Below, piece by piece: positions 23,832-32,863 of a DNA stretch of 64,000 nt (position 1 is its first letter; every line of letters begins with the position of its first letter). The notes beneath the pieces were generated by a model. It was not told the origin of the DNA. It saw only the letters and a list, made by a program, of their open reading frames with translations, and ran no database searches. Made by a program: the position numbers and the translations under genes. Location: positions 1 to 64,000 of the forward strand of contig NZ_BSNS01000008.1 of the NCBI RefSeq assembly GCF_030160115.1, in the 5' to 3' direction. The DNA comes from Devosia nitrariae (lineage in GTDB: Bacteria; Pseudomonadota; Alphaproteobacteria; Rhizobiales; Devosiaceae).

Positions 23832-24413
23832 GTGGCGGAGTTTGACTTTGACGGCGCCGTACGCTGGGCGCGCTTTGATCCGCGCCGCACGCTCGCGCGC
23901 CGCGCGGATAGCGCTTTGCCATTCGCCACCGAGGAACGGATCGGCGGCCAAGCCCTGCTCCTCGATACCTGCGTCTACATCGATCAACTTCAGGGGCGGG
24001 CACCTGACATAGTCGGAGCGCTCATAAACGCGCGCCAGACGAACCATTCCTCAGTGGCGCTCCAGGAACTGATGCACACGGTCGGTGTGCTGGATCCCGA
24101 CGACGCCCGATCGTCAGGGCCGATCGATGCCATCCGCAGACTGGTTCGCGCAATGCCCCCGCATCGCACATTCTCGCCCGACATAGACGTGCTTGGCCGT
24201 GCGGCACTGCTGTCAGGTATTCTCTGCCGGCTCCAGGGGTACGGCCGGGAACAGAAGCTGCGTGTATTGCATGATTGCGTGCTCTTTCTTCAGGCGCAGA
24301 AGCTCGGTTTCACGGTTCTGACTGCAAACGTCGGCGACTTCGACATCTTACTTCAGATGGTGCCTGCAGGGAGAGCTCTGCTCTACCGGCGGAAAGGGCC
24401 CGAGGCGCGTTAG
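23832..24413 (+). CDS. PIN-domain protein, probable toxin RNase
   Basis: A 193-residue protein with a PIN-like core: ALLLDTCVYIDQL (Asp45), Glu79 in ALQELMHTV, an acidic helix region HDCVLFLQAQKLG and the closing LTANVGDFDILLQM. This acidic set would bind Mg2+ for RNA cleavage, as in VapC toxins. About 40 residues precede the core, more than in most VapC proteins. The GTG start at 23832 lies two bases after the antitoxin stop. Expression is probably coupled to the antitoxin. Confidence 0.7.
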   Translation: MAEFDFDGAVRWARFDPRRTLARRADSALPFATEERIGGQALLLDTCVYIDQLQGRAPDIVGALINARQTNHSSVALQELMHTVGVLDPDDARSSGPIDAIRRLVRAMPPHRTFSPDIDVLGRAALLSGILCRLQGYGREQKLRVLHDCVLFLQAQKLGFTVLTANVGDFDILLQMVPAGRALLYRRKGPEAR

Positions 24414-24539
24414 AAGCGCCGGCCGAGTCCGCGGTACGACCAGCGATCAACGGGAGTGATCCGGCCGATCAAAAGGTTCCATTGGGCCGGGTGACAACGT
24501 TGGTGTAAGGGTCTCATCTTAAACGGGAGATCCAGGCCC

Positions 24540-25274
24540 ATGACGCATCTTTCCGTCAATCTCAATGCCGTCGCTCAGCTGCGCAACCGGCGTAATCTGC
24601 CCTGGCCGAGCGTGACGGGGATTGCGCGGGTGGTCATGGATGCGGGGGCGGCGGGGATCACGGTGCATCCGCGGCCGGACGAACGGCATATCCGCAGGAC
24701 CGACGTCTTCGAGCTCGAAGCGCTGCTGCGGGCCGAGTATCCGAGCGCCGAATACAACATCGAGGGCTACCCCAGCCCCGACTTCCTCGATCTGGTGGAG
24801 AAGGCGGCGCCCGACCAGGTCACCTTCGTTCCCGACGACCCCAGCCAGGCAACCTCCGACCATGGCTGGAACATCGATGCCAGCCACGACATCCTCATCC
24901 CGGCCATCACGCGGATGAAGGCGGCCGGCATCCGGGTGTCGCTCTTCATCGACGAAGACCCGACGGTGCCGCCGGACGCCAAGGAGGTGGGGGCGGACCG
25001 GGTGGAACTCTTTACCGGCCCTTATGGCGGCAGCTTCGGCAGCGCCGAGGGTGATCGGCATCTGACCATGCTGGCAACGACCGCGGGAGCGGCGCACGCA
25101 GCGGGCCTGCTGGTCAATGCCGGCCACGACCTGACGCTCGAGAACCTGCCTGTGTTCATGCAGGTGATGCCGGAGGTCGCCGAGCTTTCCATCGGTCACG
25201 GCATCACCGCGGATGCGTTGTTGATGGGTTTTCTGGAAGCCGTGCGACGCTATAACGCCGTGCTCGGCGGCTGA
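24540..25274 (+). CDS. pdxJ: Pyridoxine 5'-phosphate synthase
   Basis: Condenses 1-deoxyxylulose 5-phosphate with 3-amino-2-oxopropyl phosphate to form pyridoxine 5'-phosphate. The 244-residue TIM barrel reads LSVNLNAVAQLRNRRNLPWP, AGAAGITVHPRPDERHI, YNIEGYPSPDFLDLVEKA, VTFVPDDPSQATSDHGW and ELSIGHGITADALLMGF. It belongs to the LNAVAQLRNRR subgroup rather than the VDHVATLRNAR form of Escherichia coli. The gene stands alone. Confidence 0.93.
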   Translation: MTHLSVNLNAVAQLRNRRNLPWPSVTGIARVVMDAGAAGITVHPRPDERHIRRTDVFELEALLRAEYPSAEYNIEGYPSPDFLDLVEKAAPDQVTFVPDDPSQATSDHGWNIDASHDILIPAITRMKAAGIRVSLFIDEDPTVPPDAKEVGADRVELFTGPYGGSFGSAEGDRHLTMLATTAGAAHAAGLLVNAGHDLTLENLPVFMQVMPEVAELSIGHGITADALLMGFLEAVRRYNAVLGG

Positions 25275-25289
25275 CCCTGCACGATCACC

Positions 25290-26009
25290 CTAATCCGATG
25301 CGGGATTGCGCAGGCGGTCGAGGCGTTTTTGGGCAACGTCCTCGACGCTCGCCGGATAGGACTGGCGTGGTCCGAAGGCACGCAGGAACGTGGTTACGGC
25401 GTTGCGGGCCGCGCGGGAGACTTCTTCCTCGCTCGGCCGGGTTCCGCAGGGCCGATCGTGCGGAATGTCGGCCTGAATCAAGGCCATGAACTGGCGGGCA
25501 GCGAGCGTCGGATCTTCGAGATCGAGATAGCCGCCATAGGCGAGCTGGGCGAAGCGGGCGGAAATGGCCGGCCAGGTCTTGCCGGGACCATATTCCTTCC
25601 AGGCAGTGAAAAGCTCGGGGTACCGGTGCGCTTCGTTGCGGATGAGGTTGGCGAGGGCGTGACCATCGTCGTCGCAGATACATCGCGTGATCAGGTGACG
25701 AGCGAAGGTCACCAGCTCGGCATGGAGATCTTCGGGCTTATCGGGAAAGCTGCCGAGCACCGCAAAGAGCTGTGCGCTGGAGCGGGCGGTGATATCTTCA
25801 ACCACGGCAGCGAAAAGACGCTCCTTGTCGCCGATCTGGTTGTAGACCGTCTGGCGCGACACCCCGGCCTCGGCGGCGACGGCGTCTATACTGGCGGCCG
25901 CAACGCCGTCGCGCACGAAGGTTCGCTTCGCTGCGTCGAGGATTGCCTGCCGCTTGCTGGCGTGGCCGCGGAAGAAGGGGTGATTCGTCGCTATCGAGAG
26001 TTCGCTCAT
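25290..26009 (-). CDS. TetR-family transcriptional regulator
   Basis: The N-terminal helix-turn-helix is RQAILDAAKRTFVRDGVAAA then SIDAVAAEAGVSRQTVYNQI. The C-terminal ligand domain (about 85-205) is like AcrR-type repressors with a TetR_C_11-like region (NLIRNEAHRYPELFTAW). I use ATG 26009 (MSELSIATNHP); an ATG at 26039 would extend it by ten residues. It is divergent from a Bcr/CflA-type exporter, so it probably represses that gene and itself. The inducer is unknown. Confidence 0.88.
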   Translation of the reverse strand: MSELSIATNHPFFRGHASKRQAILDAAKRTFVRDGVAAASIDAVAAEAGVSRQTVYNQIGDKERLFAAVVEDITARSSAQLFAVLGSFPDKPEDLHAELVTFARHLITRCICDDDGHALANLIRNEAHRYPELFTAWKEYGPGKTWPAISARFAQLAYGGYLDLEDPTLAARQFMALIQADIPHDRPCGTRPSEEEVSRAARNAVTTFLRAFGPRQSYPASVEDVAQKRLDRLRNPASD

Positions 26010-26094
26010 GTTCAGTCGATATAGCGCATCGCTGCGCATTTTACAATAGTGTCCAATTTTTTTGACGTGGTGGCTTGACTGACGTGCTGGTGTC

Positions 26095-26110
26095 GTCCAA
26101 TAAAATGGAC
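26095..26110. promoter_or_regulatory. Candidate TetR-type operator
   Basis: GTCCA (26095-26099) and TGGAC (26106-26110) form an inverted repeat with a 6-base AT-rich spacer between the divergent regulator and transporter. A further TGTCCAA lies near 26050. The arms are short, so the call is tentative. Confidence 0.35.
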
Positions 26111-26201
26111 ATGCGTCGTCGCGCTCCTCCCTATCGGCGGCGCGTCCTCATTTCAGAAATTTGCGCACCGGCCCGTGACAGGCTGGCAGAGCGAGGTTGC
26201 A

Positions 26202-27401
26202 ATGAATTCTCAACTCATTCGGACGGCCGTGGTGCTCGGCCTGATGACGGCCATCGGGCCGTTTGCCATCGATATGTACCTGCCGACGCTCCCGGCGATT
26301 GGAGCCAGCCTGAATGCCGATACCGCTTCCGTGCAGGTAACGCTGATGGCCTATATGGCGGCCTTGGCCGTCTGCCAGCTCTTCTATGGCCCCGTCAGTG
26401 ATATGGTCGGACGCAAGCCGCCGCTCTTTTTTGGCATGATCGTCTTCATCGTCGGTTCTATCGGCGCGGCGCTGGCGCCCAATATCGAGCTCCTGATCGT
26501 CGCCCGCGTTATCCAGGGCATTGGCGCGTGCGCGGTGATGGCCTTGCCGCGCGCCATCGTCAGGGATGGCTATACCGGCGCCGACGCCGCCCAGCTCATG
26601 GCGCTCCTGATGCTGGTGATGTCGATTTCGCCGATCCTGGCTCCGCTCGCGGGCAGCCTCGTCATCCAGGTCGGCGATTGGCGGACCATCTTCTGGGTGG
26701 TGACCGCCGCCGGCGTGCTGGCGACCATCCTGCTGGCTTTCGCTCTCAAGGAGACGCGCCCCGCGCATCTGAGGCTGGAAAGCAGTATCGGCAGCGCGCT
26801 CAGGGGCTATGGCACGCTTATCAAGGACGCGAACTTCATGGGGCTGACCTTCATCGGCGGCTTTGCCATGGCAAGCTTCATGGCGTACCTGGCCAATTCG
26901 TCCTTCGTTTTGATCGACCACTACGGGCTCTCGCCCACGCTCTACAGTGTTATGTTCTCAATCAACGCCGTTTCGTTCTTCTCGGTCTCGCAACTCTCCG
27001 GCGTGCTGACCCGGCGGTTCGGCCTCAACGACGTCGTTCGCGTGGCGGTCATAGGGTTTGTGCTCTCGATGATGGCGCTGTTCGCAGCGTTCAGCACGGG
27101 CCTGGGCAGCCTGCCGGTGATGGCGGTGCTGCTTTTCGTTGGCTACGGCTTCCTCGGCCTCGTCATTCCGACGACCGCGGTGCTCGCCCTCGAGGAGCAT
27201 GGTGAGATTGCCGGCACGGCCTCGGCACTGATGGGCACGCTGCAGATGCTGACCGGTGCTGTGGTGATGGGTGTGGTGGGTGTGTTCTTCGACGGCACGG
27301 CCCAGCCCATGGTTGCCGGCATCGCGCTCTGCGCCGTGGTGGCGTTCGTTCTGACCCAGATCACCATCCGGCCCGGACGCGTCATCCAGCCGGCCGAATA
27401 G
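26202..27401 (+). CDS. Bcr/CflA-family drug efflux MFS transporter
   Basis: A 399-residue, twelve-helix major facilitator. The first helix GPFAIDMYLPTLPAIGASL and the loop YGPVSDMVGRKPPLFFGM (DHA1 motif A, GPxSDxxGRK) match the Bcr/CflA drug-proton antiporter group. The segment RVIQGIGACAVMALPRAIVRD is the conserved charged motif B. The start at 26202 follows GAGG at 26193-26196. It is divergent from the TetR gene, which probably controls it. A bidirectional terminator follows. Confidence 0.9.
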   Translation: MNSQLIRTAVVLGLMTAIGPFAIDMYLPTLPAIGASLNADTASVQVTLMAYMAALAVCQLFYGPVSDMVGRKPPLFFGMIVFIVGSIGAALAPNIELLIVARVIQGIGACAVMALPRAIVRDGYTGADAAQLMALLMLVMSISPILAPLAGSLVIQVGDWRTIFWVVTAAGVLATILLAFALKETRPAHLRLESSIGSALRGYGTLIKDANFMGLTFIGGFAMASFMAYLANSSFVLIDHYGLSPTLYSVMFSINAVSFFSVSQLSGVLTRRFGLNDVVRVAVIGFVLSMMALFAAFSTGLGSLPVMAVLLFVGYGFLGLVIPTTAVLALEEHGEIAGTASALMGTLQMLTGAVVMGVVGVFFDGTAQPMVAGIALCAVVAFVLTQITIRPGRVIQPAE

Positions 27402-27424
27402 CTGGAATGGTTTCTAGCCAAATA

Positions 27425-27453
27425 AGAAACGGGCGGCCTGAGCCGCCCGTTTC
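27425..27453. terminator. Bidirectional rho-independent terminator
   Basis: AGAAACGGGCGGC and GCCGCCCGTTTCT form a perfect 13-bp stem around CTGA. A/T-rich flanks let it work for both the MFS gene and the convergent secreted-protein gene. Confidence 0.8.
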
Positions 27454-27470
27454 TGTTCGTGTGACCCCGA

Positions 27471-27806
27471 TCAGTTGGTGAAGTTGAAGTCGGTCAGCTC
27501 GCAGACATTGTTGTTGGCCGAGACGACTTCGTCGCCGTCCTCGAAAACGGCAAGGAAGTCGAACATGCAGTAGCCGGAGCCGTCATCGATGTTGATGATG
27601 ACGCTGCTGCCCGCCGGAAGGATATCCTTGCCGAGAATGTCTTCCTCCCAGTTCGATGTCCCGGTGTTCGACGCATAGAACTCATAGATATCGTACGAGC
27701 TCTCGTTGTTGATGCGCACGCGACGATCAAGCGCGGAGGCAGCCGAAGCCATGGTGGCGACGGCAACAATGGCGAGCGCGCAAGCGCGCAAAGCGGTTTT
27801 GATCAT
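27471..27806 (-). CDS. Small secreted protein, unknown function
   Basis: A 111-residue protein with a signal peptide (ACALAIVAVATMASAASA). The mature domain of about 85 residues reads RVRINNESSYDIYEFYAS, SNWEEDILGKDILPAG and IINIDDGSGYCMFDFLAVFE, with two cysteines that could form a disulfide. Similar small exported proteins occur in many alphaproteobacteria and are sometimes mislabelled as argininosuccinate lyase; I see no lyase feature. The start follows GGGGGACTACAA. Its role in the periplasm is unknown. Confidence 0.75.
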   Translation of the reverse strand: MIKTALRACALAIVAVATMASAASALDRRVRINNESSYDIYEFYASNTGTSNWEEDILGKDILPAGSSVIINIDDGSGYCMFDFLAVFEDGDEVVSANNNVCELTDFNFTN

Positions 27807-28158
27807 TTGTAGTCCCCCAAATCCAACCCTTTCGGGCAGGGCAGAGACAATTGCGCCGCGCTCGTGCTGGCAAGCGCCATTTTCAGAAGCAGTTAAATTT
27901 GTGGTTGAAAACGCAGGCCCACCCACTGGTGGTCGCTCGTCGAACGATGCGTTTCCGCTGGGGCGCTACAATGACCGGCAGGGACCGCCGCCGAATCACT
28001 GATGCGGCCGGGAATTCCCGGAAACCCAACAATTACACTGATGTAACCGTCGCACGCCAATGTGCCTACGACACAAAATCATGCCTTCTTGAGTGTCGGG
28101 CGGGCAGGAACATATTACGCCTCAGTTACGATTTGTTCCTGACTTCAAGGAGACCTCC
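27807..28158. other. Intergenic region with two short palindromes
   Basis: This spacer lies between divergent genes and no coding frame looks real. It contains the perfect palindrome CCGGGAATTCCCGG (28008-28021) and TTACA-CTGA-TGTAA (28033-28046). The second is about 110 bases before the FMN reductase start and could be a regulator site. Confidence 0.4.
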
Positions 28159-28776
28159 ATGTCCAAACCCAAGATTGCCGTCATCATCTCGTCGACCCGC
28201 GATACGCGCTTTGCCGACAAGCCCGCGCAGTGGATCCTCGACCTCGCCAAGCAACGCGAGGAGTTCGACGTGGAGCTCGTTGATCTGCGCGACTACGACC
28301 TGCCGTTCTTTAATGAAGTGGCGTCCAACGCCTGGGCCCCGACACAGGACCCCAGGGCCGTCGCTTGGCAGAAGAAGGTCGCCGAGTTCGACGGCTATAT
28401 CTTCGTCGTGGCCGAATACAACCGCTCCATCACCGGCGCGCTCAAGAACGCGATCGACCAGGCGTATGTCGAGTGGAACAAAAAGGCGGCCGGCTATGTC
28501 GGCTATGGTTCGGTGGGTGGCGCCCGGGCCATCGAGCACCTGCGTCTGATCGCGACCGAGCTGCAGATGGTCTCGACCCGCTCGGCCGTACACATCGGCG
28601 GCAGCGAGTTCTACACCGTATGGGGTGGCGGCGGCAATCAGCCGATATCGGCCATCGAGGGCGTGATCGGCGCCTCGGCCAAGGACATGCTCGATCAGCT
28701 CGCATGGTGGGTCTCCGCCGCCAGGGCGCAGCGCGCCGCCGACGAGGCGGAGGCCGTCAAGCAGGCTGCCGAATAG
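28159..28776 (+). CDS. NADPH-dependent FMN reductase family protein
   Basis: A 205-residue flavodoxin-like reductase: AVIISSTRDTRFADKPAQWI for the FMN phosphate, VELVDLRDYDLPFFNE, and EYNRSITGALKNAID, the highly conserved flavin loop of the NADPH-dependent FMN reductase family. Such enzymes reduce FMN, quinones, azo dyes or chromate with NADPH. The natural substrate is not evident. The start at 28159 follows AAGGAGACC. It is monocistronic with two hairpins downstream. Confidence 0.88.
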   Translation: MSKPKIAVIISSTRDTRFADKPAQWILDLAKQREEFDVELVDLRDYDLPFFNEVASNAWAPTQDPRAVAWQKKVAEFDGYIFVVAEYNRSITGALKNAIDQAYVEWNKKAAGYVGYGSVGGARAIEHLRLIATELQMVSTRSAVHIGGSEFYTVWGGGGNQPISAIEGVIGASAKDMLDQLAWWVSAARAQRAADEAEAVKQAAE

Positions 28777-28800
28777 GGTCCTGCACTCGCGCAAACGCTT

Positions 28801-28864
28801 CGAAAGCCCCTTGGGACTTTCGTTTACCGGCAGGGGTCGCGCCAGACGGCGCGGCCCCTGTTGA
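28801..28864 (+). terminator. Tandem terminator hairpins
   Basis: CGAAAG/CTTTCG (28801-28822, with CCC/GGG inside) is followed by TTT. A second hairpin CAGGGGTCGCGCC (28831-28843) pairs with GGCGCGGCCCCTG (28848-28860) with one G-U pair and a T-rich tail. Together they separate the FMN reductase from kup. Confidence 0.65.
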
Positions 28865-28964
28865 TATTTTGCTGCCCCCTGCAACCGGATCGTGCGAGGG
28901 TTGTTTGTGAATGATGGCGGGTGTATAGCGGCGCCCGCCTTTAACAGCGAGAGCGACACAGCTC

Positions 28965-30905
28965 ATGACGCAGACGAACATCGCCGGCCCCGAGGCCGGC
29001 GTCGTTGCGACCGACCAGGCCGATCACTCCCATAGTCAAAGTGGCAATCTTCCGCTGCTGATGCTCGGCGCCCTCGGCGTGGTGTTCGGAGATATCGGTA
29101 CGAGCCCGCTCTACGCCTTCCGCGAAGCCCTGCATGCGACAGGGCACAGCGCAGCTTCCGGTGTTGCCTCGCCCCGCGAAGTGCTGGGCCTTCTCTCGCT
29201 GATTCTCTGGGCGCTGACGCTTATCGTCACGATCAAGTATGTCGGTTTTGTCCTGCGGGCGGACAACAAGGGGGAGGGCGGCACGCTATCGCTGACGACC
29301 TTGGCGCGTGGCGCATTCGCCAAACGCTCCAACTGGGTGTTGCTCGTAGGCGTCGTGGGCGCAGCACTATTCTTTGGTGATGCCATCATCACCCCCGCTA
29401 TCTCCGTGCTATCGGCCGTCGAGGGCCTGGAGGTCGTCGAGCCACGGCTGACGCCCTGGGTAGTGCCGCTGACGGTTATCATCATCGTTGCGCTTTTCAC
29501 CGTCCAGCGACTCGGCACCGGCAAGGTGGCGGCCGTCTTCGGGCCGATCACCGCCATCTGGTTCGTGGCGCTCGGCATTTCCGGTCTAGTGCATATTTTC
29601 GAGGCGCCCGAGGTTCTCTGGGCGATCAATCCGCTCCTCGGCGGCCAGTTCATCCTCAACCACACCGGCATAGCACTCATCGTTCTCGGCGCGGTGTTCC
29701 TGGCGGTGACGGGTGCCGAAGCGCTCTATGTCGATCTCGGTCACTTCGGACGTAGGCCTATCGTGCTCGCCTGGCTCTCCATCGTCTTTCCGTGTCTCCT
29801 GCTCAATTATTTCGGGCAGGGGGCCTACGTGCTGACAAATGTGGGCGCTGCCGAGAACCCGTTCTTCCTGATGCAGCCGGAATGGGCGCGCATTCCGATG
29901 ATCATCCTGGCGACGATGGCAACGGTCATTGCCAGCCAGGCAGTGATCTCAGGGGCCTATTCGCTGGCGAGGCAAGCGATGCACCTCAATCTGTTACCGC
30001 GCCTTCACGTTCTGCACACCTCCGAAACGCAGAGCGGGCAGATCTATATGCCGCAGGTCAATTCGCTGCTGCTCATCGCGGTGCTCATCCTCGTCATCGG
30101 CTTTCGCAGCTCGAGCGGCCTGTCGGCGGCCTATGGCATCGCGGTGACCGGCGAAATGCTGGTGACGACCCTGCTGCTTTTCATCGTCATGTGGCGCATC
30201 TGGAAGTGGCGTCTCGCCGTCGCGCTGGCGGTGGTGATCCCGCTCGGCCTCATCGATATGGGTTTCTTCATCGCCAATTCCGTCAAGTTCACCCAGGGCG
30301 GCTGGGTGCCGGCGGTGGTGGCCGTGATGTTGGTTACCATCATGATCACCTGGATGGGCGGGCGCAGACGCCTGGCCGAAAAGACGCGCAAGGACGAGGT
30401 GCCGCTGCAGTTCCTCGTCGACAATCTTTCCAAGAAGAAGCCGACGACCGTTCCTGGAACGGCGATCTTTTTGACAAGCGACATCGAGGGCGCACCCACT
30501 GCGCTCCTGCACAGCCTCAAGCACTACAAGGTCCTGCACGAGAACAACGTCATCCTGACGGTGCGGACGTCCTCCTCGCCGCGGATTCCCGACGATGAGA
30601 AGGTCATCATCGAATCCTACAACGAGCTGTTCAGCCGGGTGGTGGTCACCTTCGGCTACCTGGAAACTCCCAATATTCCAAAGGCACTGGCGCTGGCGCG
30701 CAAGATCGGCTGGAAGTTCGACATCATGTCGACCTCCTTCTTCCTGTCGCGCCGTTCGCTCAAGCCCGGCCAGAATCTGGGCCTCATCCGCTATTGGCAG
30801 GATAGGCTCTTTACGCGTCTGGCGCGCAATGCGAGCGATGCGACGGAGTACTTCCACATTCCCACCGGGCGCGTCGTGGAGATCGGCACGCAAGTGGTGC
30901 TTTAG
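28965..30905 (+). CDS. kup: KUP potassium uptake protein
   Basis: A 646-residue H+/K+ symporter of the KUP/HAK family in the inner membrane. The signature GVVFGDIGTSPLYAF is at residues 38-52. About twelve membrane helices follow (IKYVGFVLRADNKGEGGTLS, GDAIITPAISVLSAVEGL, FLAVTGAEALYVDLGHFGRR), then a C-terminal cytoplasmic domain of about 200 residues. It lies just outside the ktr-kdp cassette. The three K+ systems cover different affinities: Kup and Ktr constitutive or moderate, Kdp high affinity. Confidence 0.95.
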   Translation: MTQTNIAGPEAGVVATDQADHSHSQSGNLPLLMLGALGVVFGDIGTSPLYAFREALHATGHSAASGVASPREVLGLLSLILWALTLIVTIKYVGFVLRADNKGEGGTLSLTTLARGAFAKRSNWVLLVGVVGAALFFGDAIITPAISVLSAVEGLEVVEPRLTPWVVPLTVIIIVALFTVQRLGTGKVAAVFGPITAIWFVALGISGLVHIFEAPEVLWAINPLLGGQFILNHTGIALIVLGAVFLAVTGAEALYVDLGHFGRRPIVLAWLSIVFPCLLLNYFGQGAYVLTNVGAAENPFFLMQPEWARIPMIILATMATVIASQAVISGAYSLARQAMHLNLLPRLHVLHTSETQSGQIYMPQVNSLLLIAVLILVIGFRSSSGLSAAYGIAVTGEMLVTTLLLFIVMWRIWKWRLAVALAVVIPLGLIDMGFFIANSVKFTQGGWVPAVVAVMLVTIMITWMGGRRRLAEKTRKDEVPLQFLVDNLSKKKPTTVPGTAIFLTSDIEGAPTALLHSLKHYKVLHENNVILTVRTSSSPRIPDDEKVIIESYNELFSRVVVTFGYLETPNIPKALALARKIGWKFDIMSTSFFLSRRSLKPGQNLGLIRYWQDRLFTRLARNASDATEYFHIPTGRVVEIGTQVVL

Positions 30906-30921
30906 GTCAGGGCCGCTCCGG

Positions 30922-32135
30922 GTGCGGCGGGGGCTGGATATCGCCATCTGCGGCGCGGGCCTGGCGGCCTTGCCACCGCACTCTATATGAGACGGCTCGG
31001 CCATAATCCGGTCATCAGGGAACGGTTCGAGAAACCGAGGCCGCTGGGCTCAGGGCTCATGCTGCAGCCGACGGGCCAGGCCGTTCTCGACGATCTGGGG
31101 TTATTGCCCAAGATTCACGCTCTCGGCGCGCCGATCGAACGCTTGTACGGCACCGACTCGCGAACCGGCCGCGTCGTGCTGGACGTCCGGTACGAGAAGC
31201 TGCGGAGCTTCGGGCGTGGTCTCGGACTGCATCGGGGAGCGTTATTCGGTGTGCTGCACGACGCCGTGCTAGCTGCCGGCATTCCTGTCCGCAACGGCAA
31301 TGAGGTCATCGATCTCACCGCCGTTGCCAAGGGCAAGCGCCGGCTTCGGTTCATGAACGGCGAGTACTCGGAAGACTTCGATCTCATCGTCGACTGCCTG
31401 GGCTCTGCTTCGTCGCTCAAGGTGCACTCGCTTGCCCCGGGCAGATCGCGCCCTCTCGACTACGGTGCCCTCTGGGCAACGTTGCCCTGGTGCGGTCAAG
31501 GCTTCGAAGCTTCGGCACTCATGCAACGTTATCAGGCGGCCCGGGTGATGATCGGCGTCTTACCCGTGGGGCGTGAGGGGCCGGGAACCCCCGATCGGGC
31601 TGCATTCTTCTGGAGCCTGAAACCTTCCGATTACGAGATGCTGCAGCGCAACGGCATCGACGCTTGGAAGCAAAGCGTCCTTGTGAACTGGCCTGAAACG
31701 CGACCCTACCTGGAGGCGATCAAGGATCTCGAAGCATTGACGCTGGCCCGCTACGCGCATCACACCATGCCGATGCCGGTCGGCGAAGGGCTCGTCTTTG
31801 TGGGCGACAGCGCACATTCGACCAGTCCGCAGCTCGGGCAGGGCGCCAACATGGCATTGCTCGATGCGCGGGCGCTGTTCGTGGCGCTACGTGACGCCAC
31901 CGATCTGGCGGACGGACTCGGCCACTACGCGCGGCTGAGACGGCGCCACATACGCCTCTATCAGGCGCTCAGCGCGATGCTTACGCCGTTCTACCAATCG
32001 GACAGTCCGATTCCGCCGATGATCCGGGATTTCCTGGTGCCCTACATCGCCCGGATCCCGCCAGCACCGCAGGTCCTGGCGGCGGTTGTTGCCGGCTCGC
32101 TGGTCTCGCCGATGCGAAAGCTCGGGTTAAGCTGA
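30922..32135 (+). pseudogene. FAD-dependent monooxygenase with 5' frameshift
   Basis: A PheA/TfdB-like FAD monooxygenase. From GTG 30922 one frame reads RRGLDIAICGAGL. The expected continuation GGLATALYMRRLGHN is in a different frame, so the Rossmann GxGxxG motif is split at about 30961-30966. Adding one G (CTGGCGG to CTGGGCGG) restores it. The rest is intact to 32135: LGSGLMLQPTGQAVLDDLG, the FAD GD motif VFVGDSAHSTSPQLGQGANM, and SPMRKLGLS at the C-terminus. Without repair, translation could start only at ATG 30987 and would lack the dinucleotide motif. Confidence 0.65.
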
Positions 32136-32189
32136 ACAGGAAGGCGTCAGCTTTTCATGTCGGGGCAGACATAGGGAGCGGCCGCCGGT
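32109..32189. repeat. Left direct repeat bounding the ktr-kdp cassette
   Basis: This 81-base stretch matches 42362-42441 in the same orientation with about nine substitutions and one single-base gap. It contains the real 3' end of the monooxygenase gene and, on the minus strand, a fragment of the 3' end of the secreted-protein gene found intact at 42399. It ends at the last base of the ktrA stop codon. Confidence 0.85.
32147..32188 (-). pseudogene. Relic of a secreted-protein gene 3' end
   Basis: On the minus strand these 42 bases read PAAAPYVCPDMKS and a stop. The intact gene at 42399-42830 ends PAAVPYVCPDMES. Nothing upstream of the relic belongs to that gene: it abuts the ktrA stop directly. 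It is a truncated copy left at the cassette boundary. Confidence 0.75.
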
Positions 32190-32863
32190 CACTCCAGCGC
32201 CGCGAACCGTTCGACGAGATTTGTGGCACCCGAGACGATCAGCAGGTCACCCGGCTGGATGACTGTTTCCGGGCGCGCATAGGTGAAATCGGTGCGGGGC
32301 CGCTTCACTCCGACGACAGTCACGCCATATTTGCTGCGCAGCGCCGATTCCGCCAGCGTCCTGTTGAGGCTTTCTTTGGGCGCACGGGTCTTGACGATAG
32401 CAAAGCCGTCGTCGAACTCGATGAAGTCGATCATCTGGCCGGTGACCAGGTGCGCTACCCGCTCGCCCATCGCCGCCTCCGGATAGATAACGTGATGCGC
32501 GCCCGTGCGCTCGAGCAGGCGCCCGTGCTTATCGCCGAGCGCTTTAGCCCAGATGTCCGGCACCCTGAGCTCGCTGAGCGCCAGGACCGTCATCAGGCTG
32601 GCTTCGATGTCGGTGCCGATAGCGACCACCGCCCGCTCGAACTCGCCGACGCCGAGGCGCTTGAGCGTATCCACATTGGTCGTATCGGCCTGCACCACAT
32701 GTGTCAGGCGCGTTGCCCAGGACTGGACGATCGCTGCGTCCTCGTCGATGGCGAGCACCTCGTGCCCCAGCCGCACGAGGGAATCGGCCACCGCCCCGCC
32801 GAACCGGCCGAGACCGATGACGAGGACGCTGCCGGGGGTTGCTGCGACGGATTTCTTAGCCAA
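32189..32863 (-). CDS. ktrA: KtrA/TrkA-like potassium channel regulator
   Basis: The RCK subunit that gates KtrB. The N-terminal Rossmann domain is SVLVIGLGRFGGAVADSLVR then LGHEVLAIDED. The C-terminal TrkA-C domain ends TVIQPGDLLIVSGATNLVERFAAL. I place the start at TTG 32863, overlapping the last codons of ktrB, with GAGGAG upstream. This yields 224 residues, the usual KtrA length. An upstream ATG at 32953 would run through ktrB. Translational coupling with ktrB is likely. Confidence 0.9.
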   Translation of the reverse strand: MAKKSVAATPGSVLVIGLGRFGGAVADSLVRLGHEVLAIDEDAAIVQSWATRLTHVVQADTTNVDTLKRLGVGEFERAVVAIGTDIEASLMTVLALSELRVPDIWAKALGDKHGRLLERTGAHHVIYPEAAMGERVAHLVTGQMIDFIEFDDGFAIVKTRAPKESLNRTLAESALRSKYGVTVVGVKRPRTDFTYARPETVIQPGDLLIVSGATNLVERFAALE

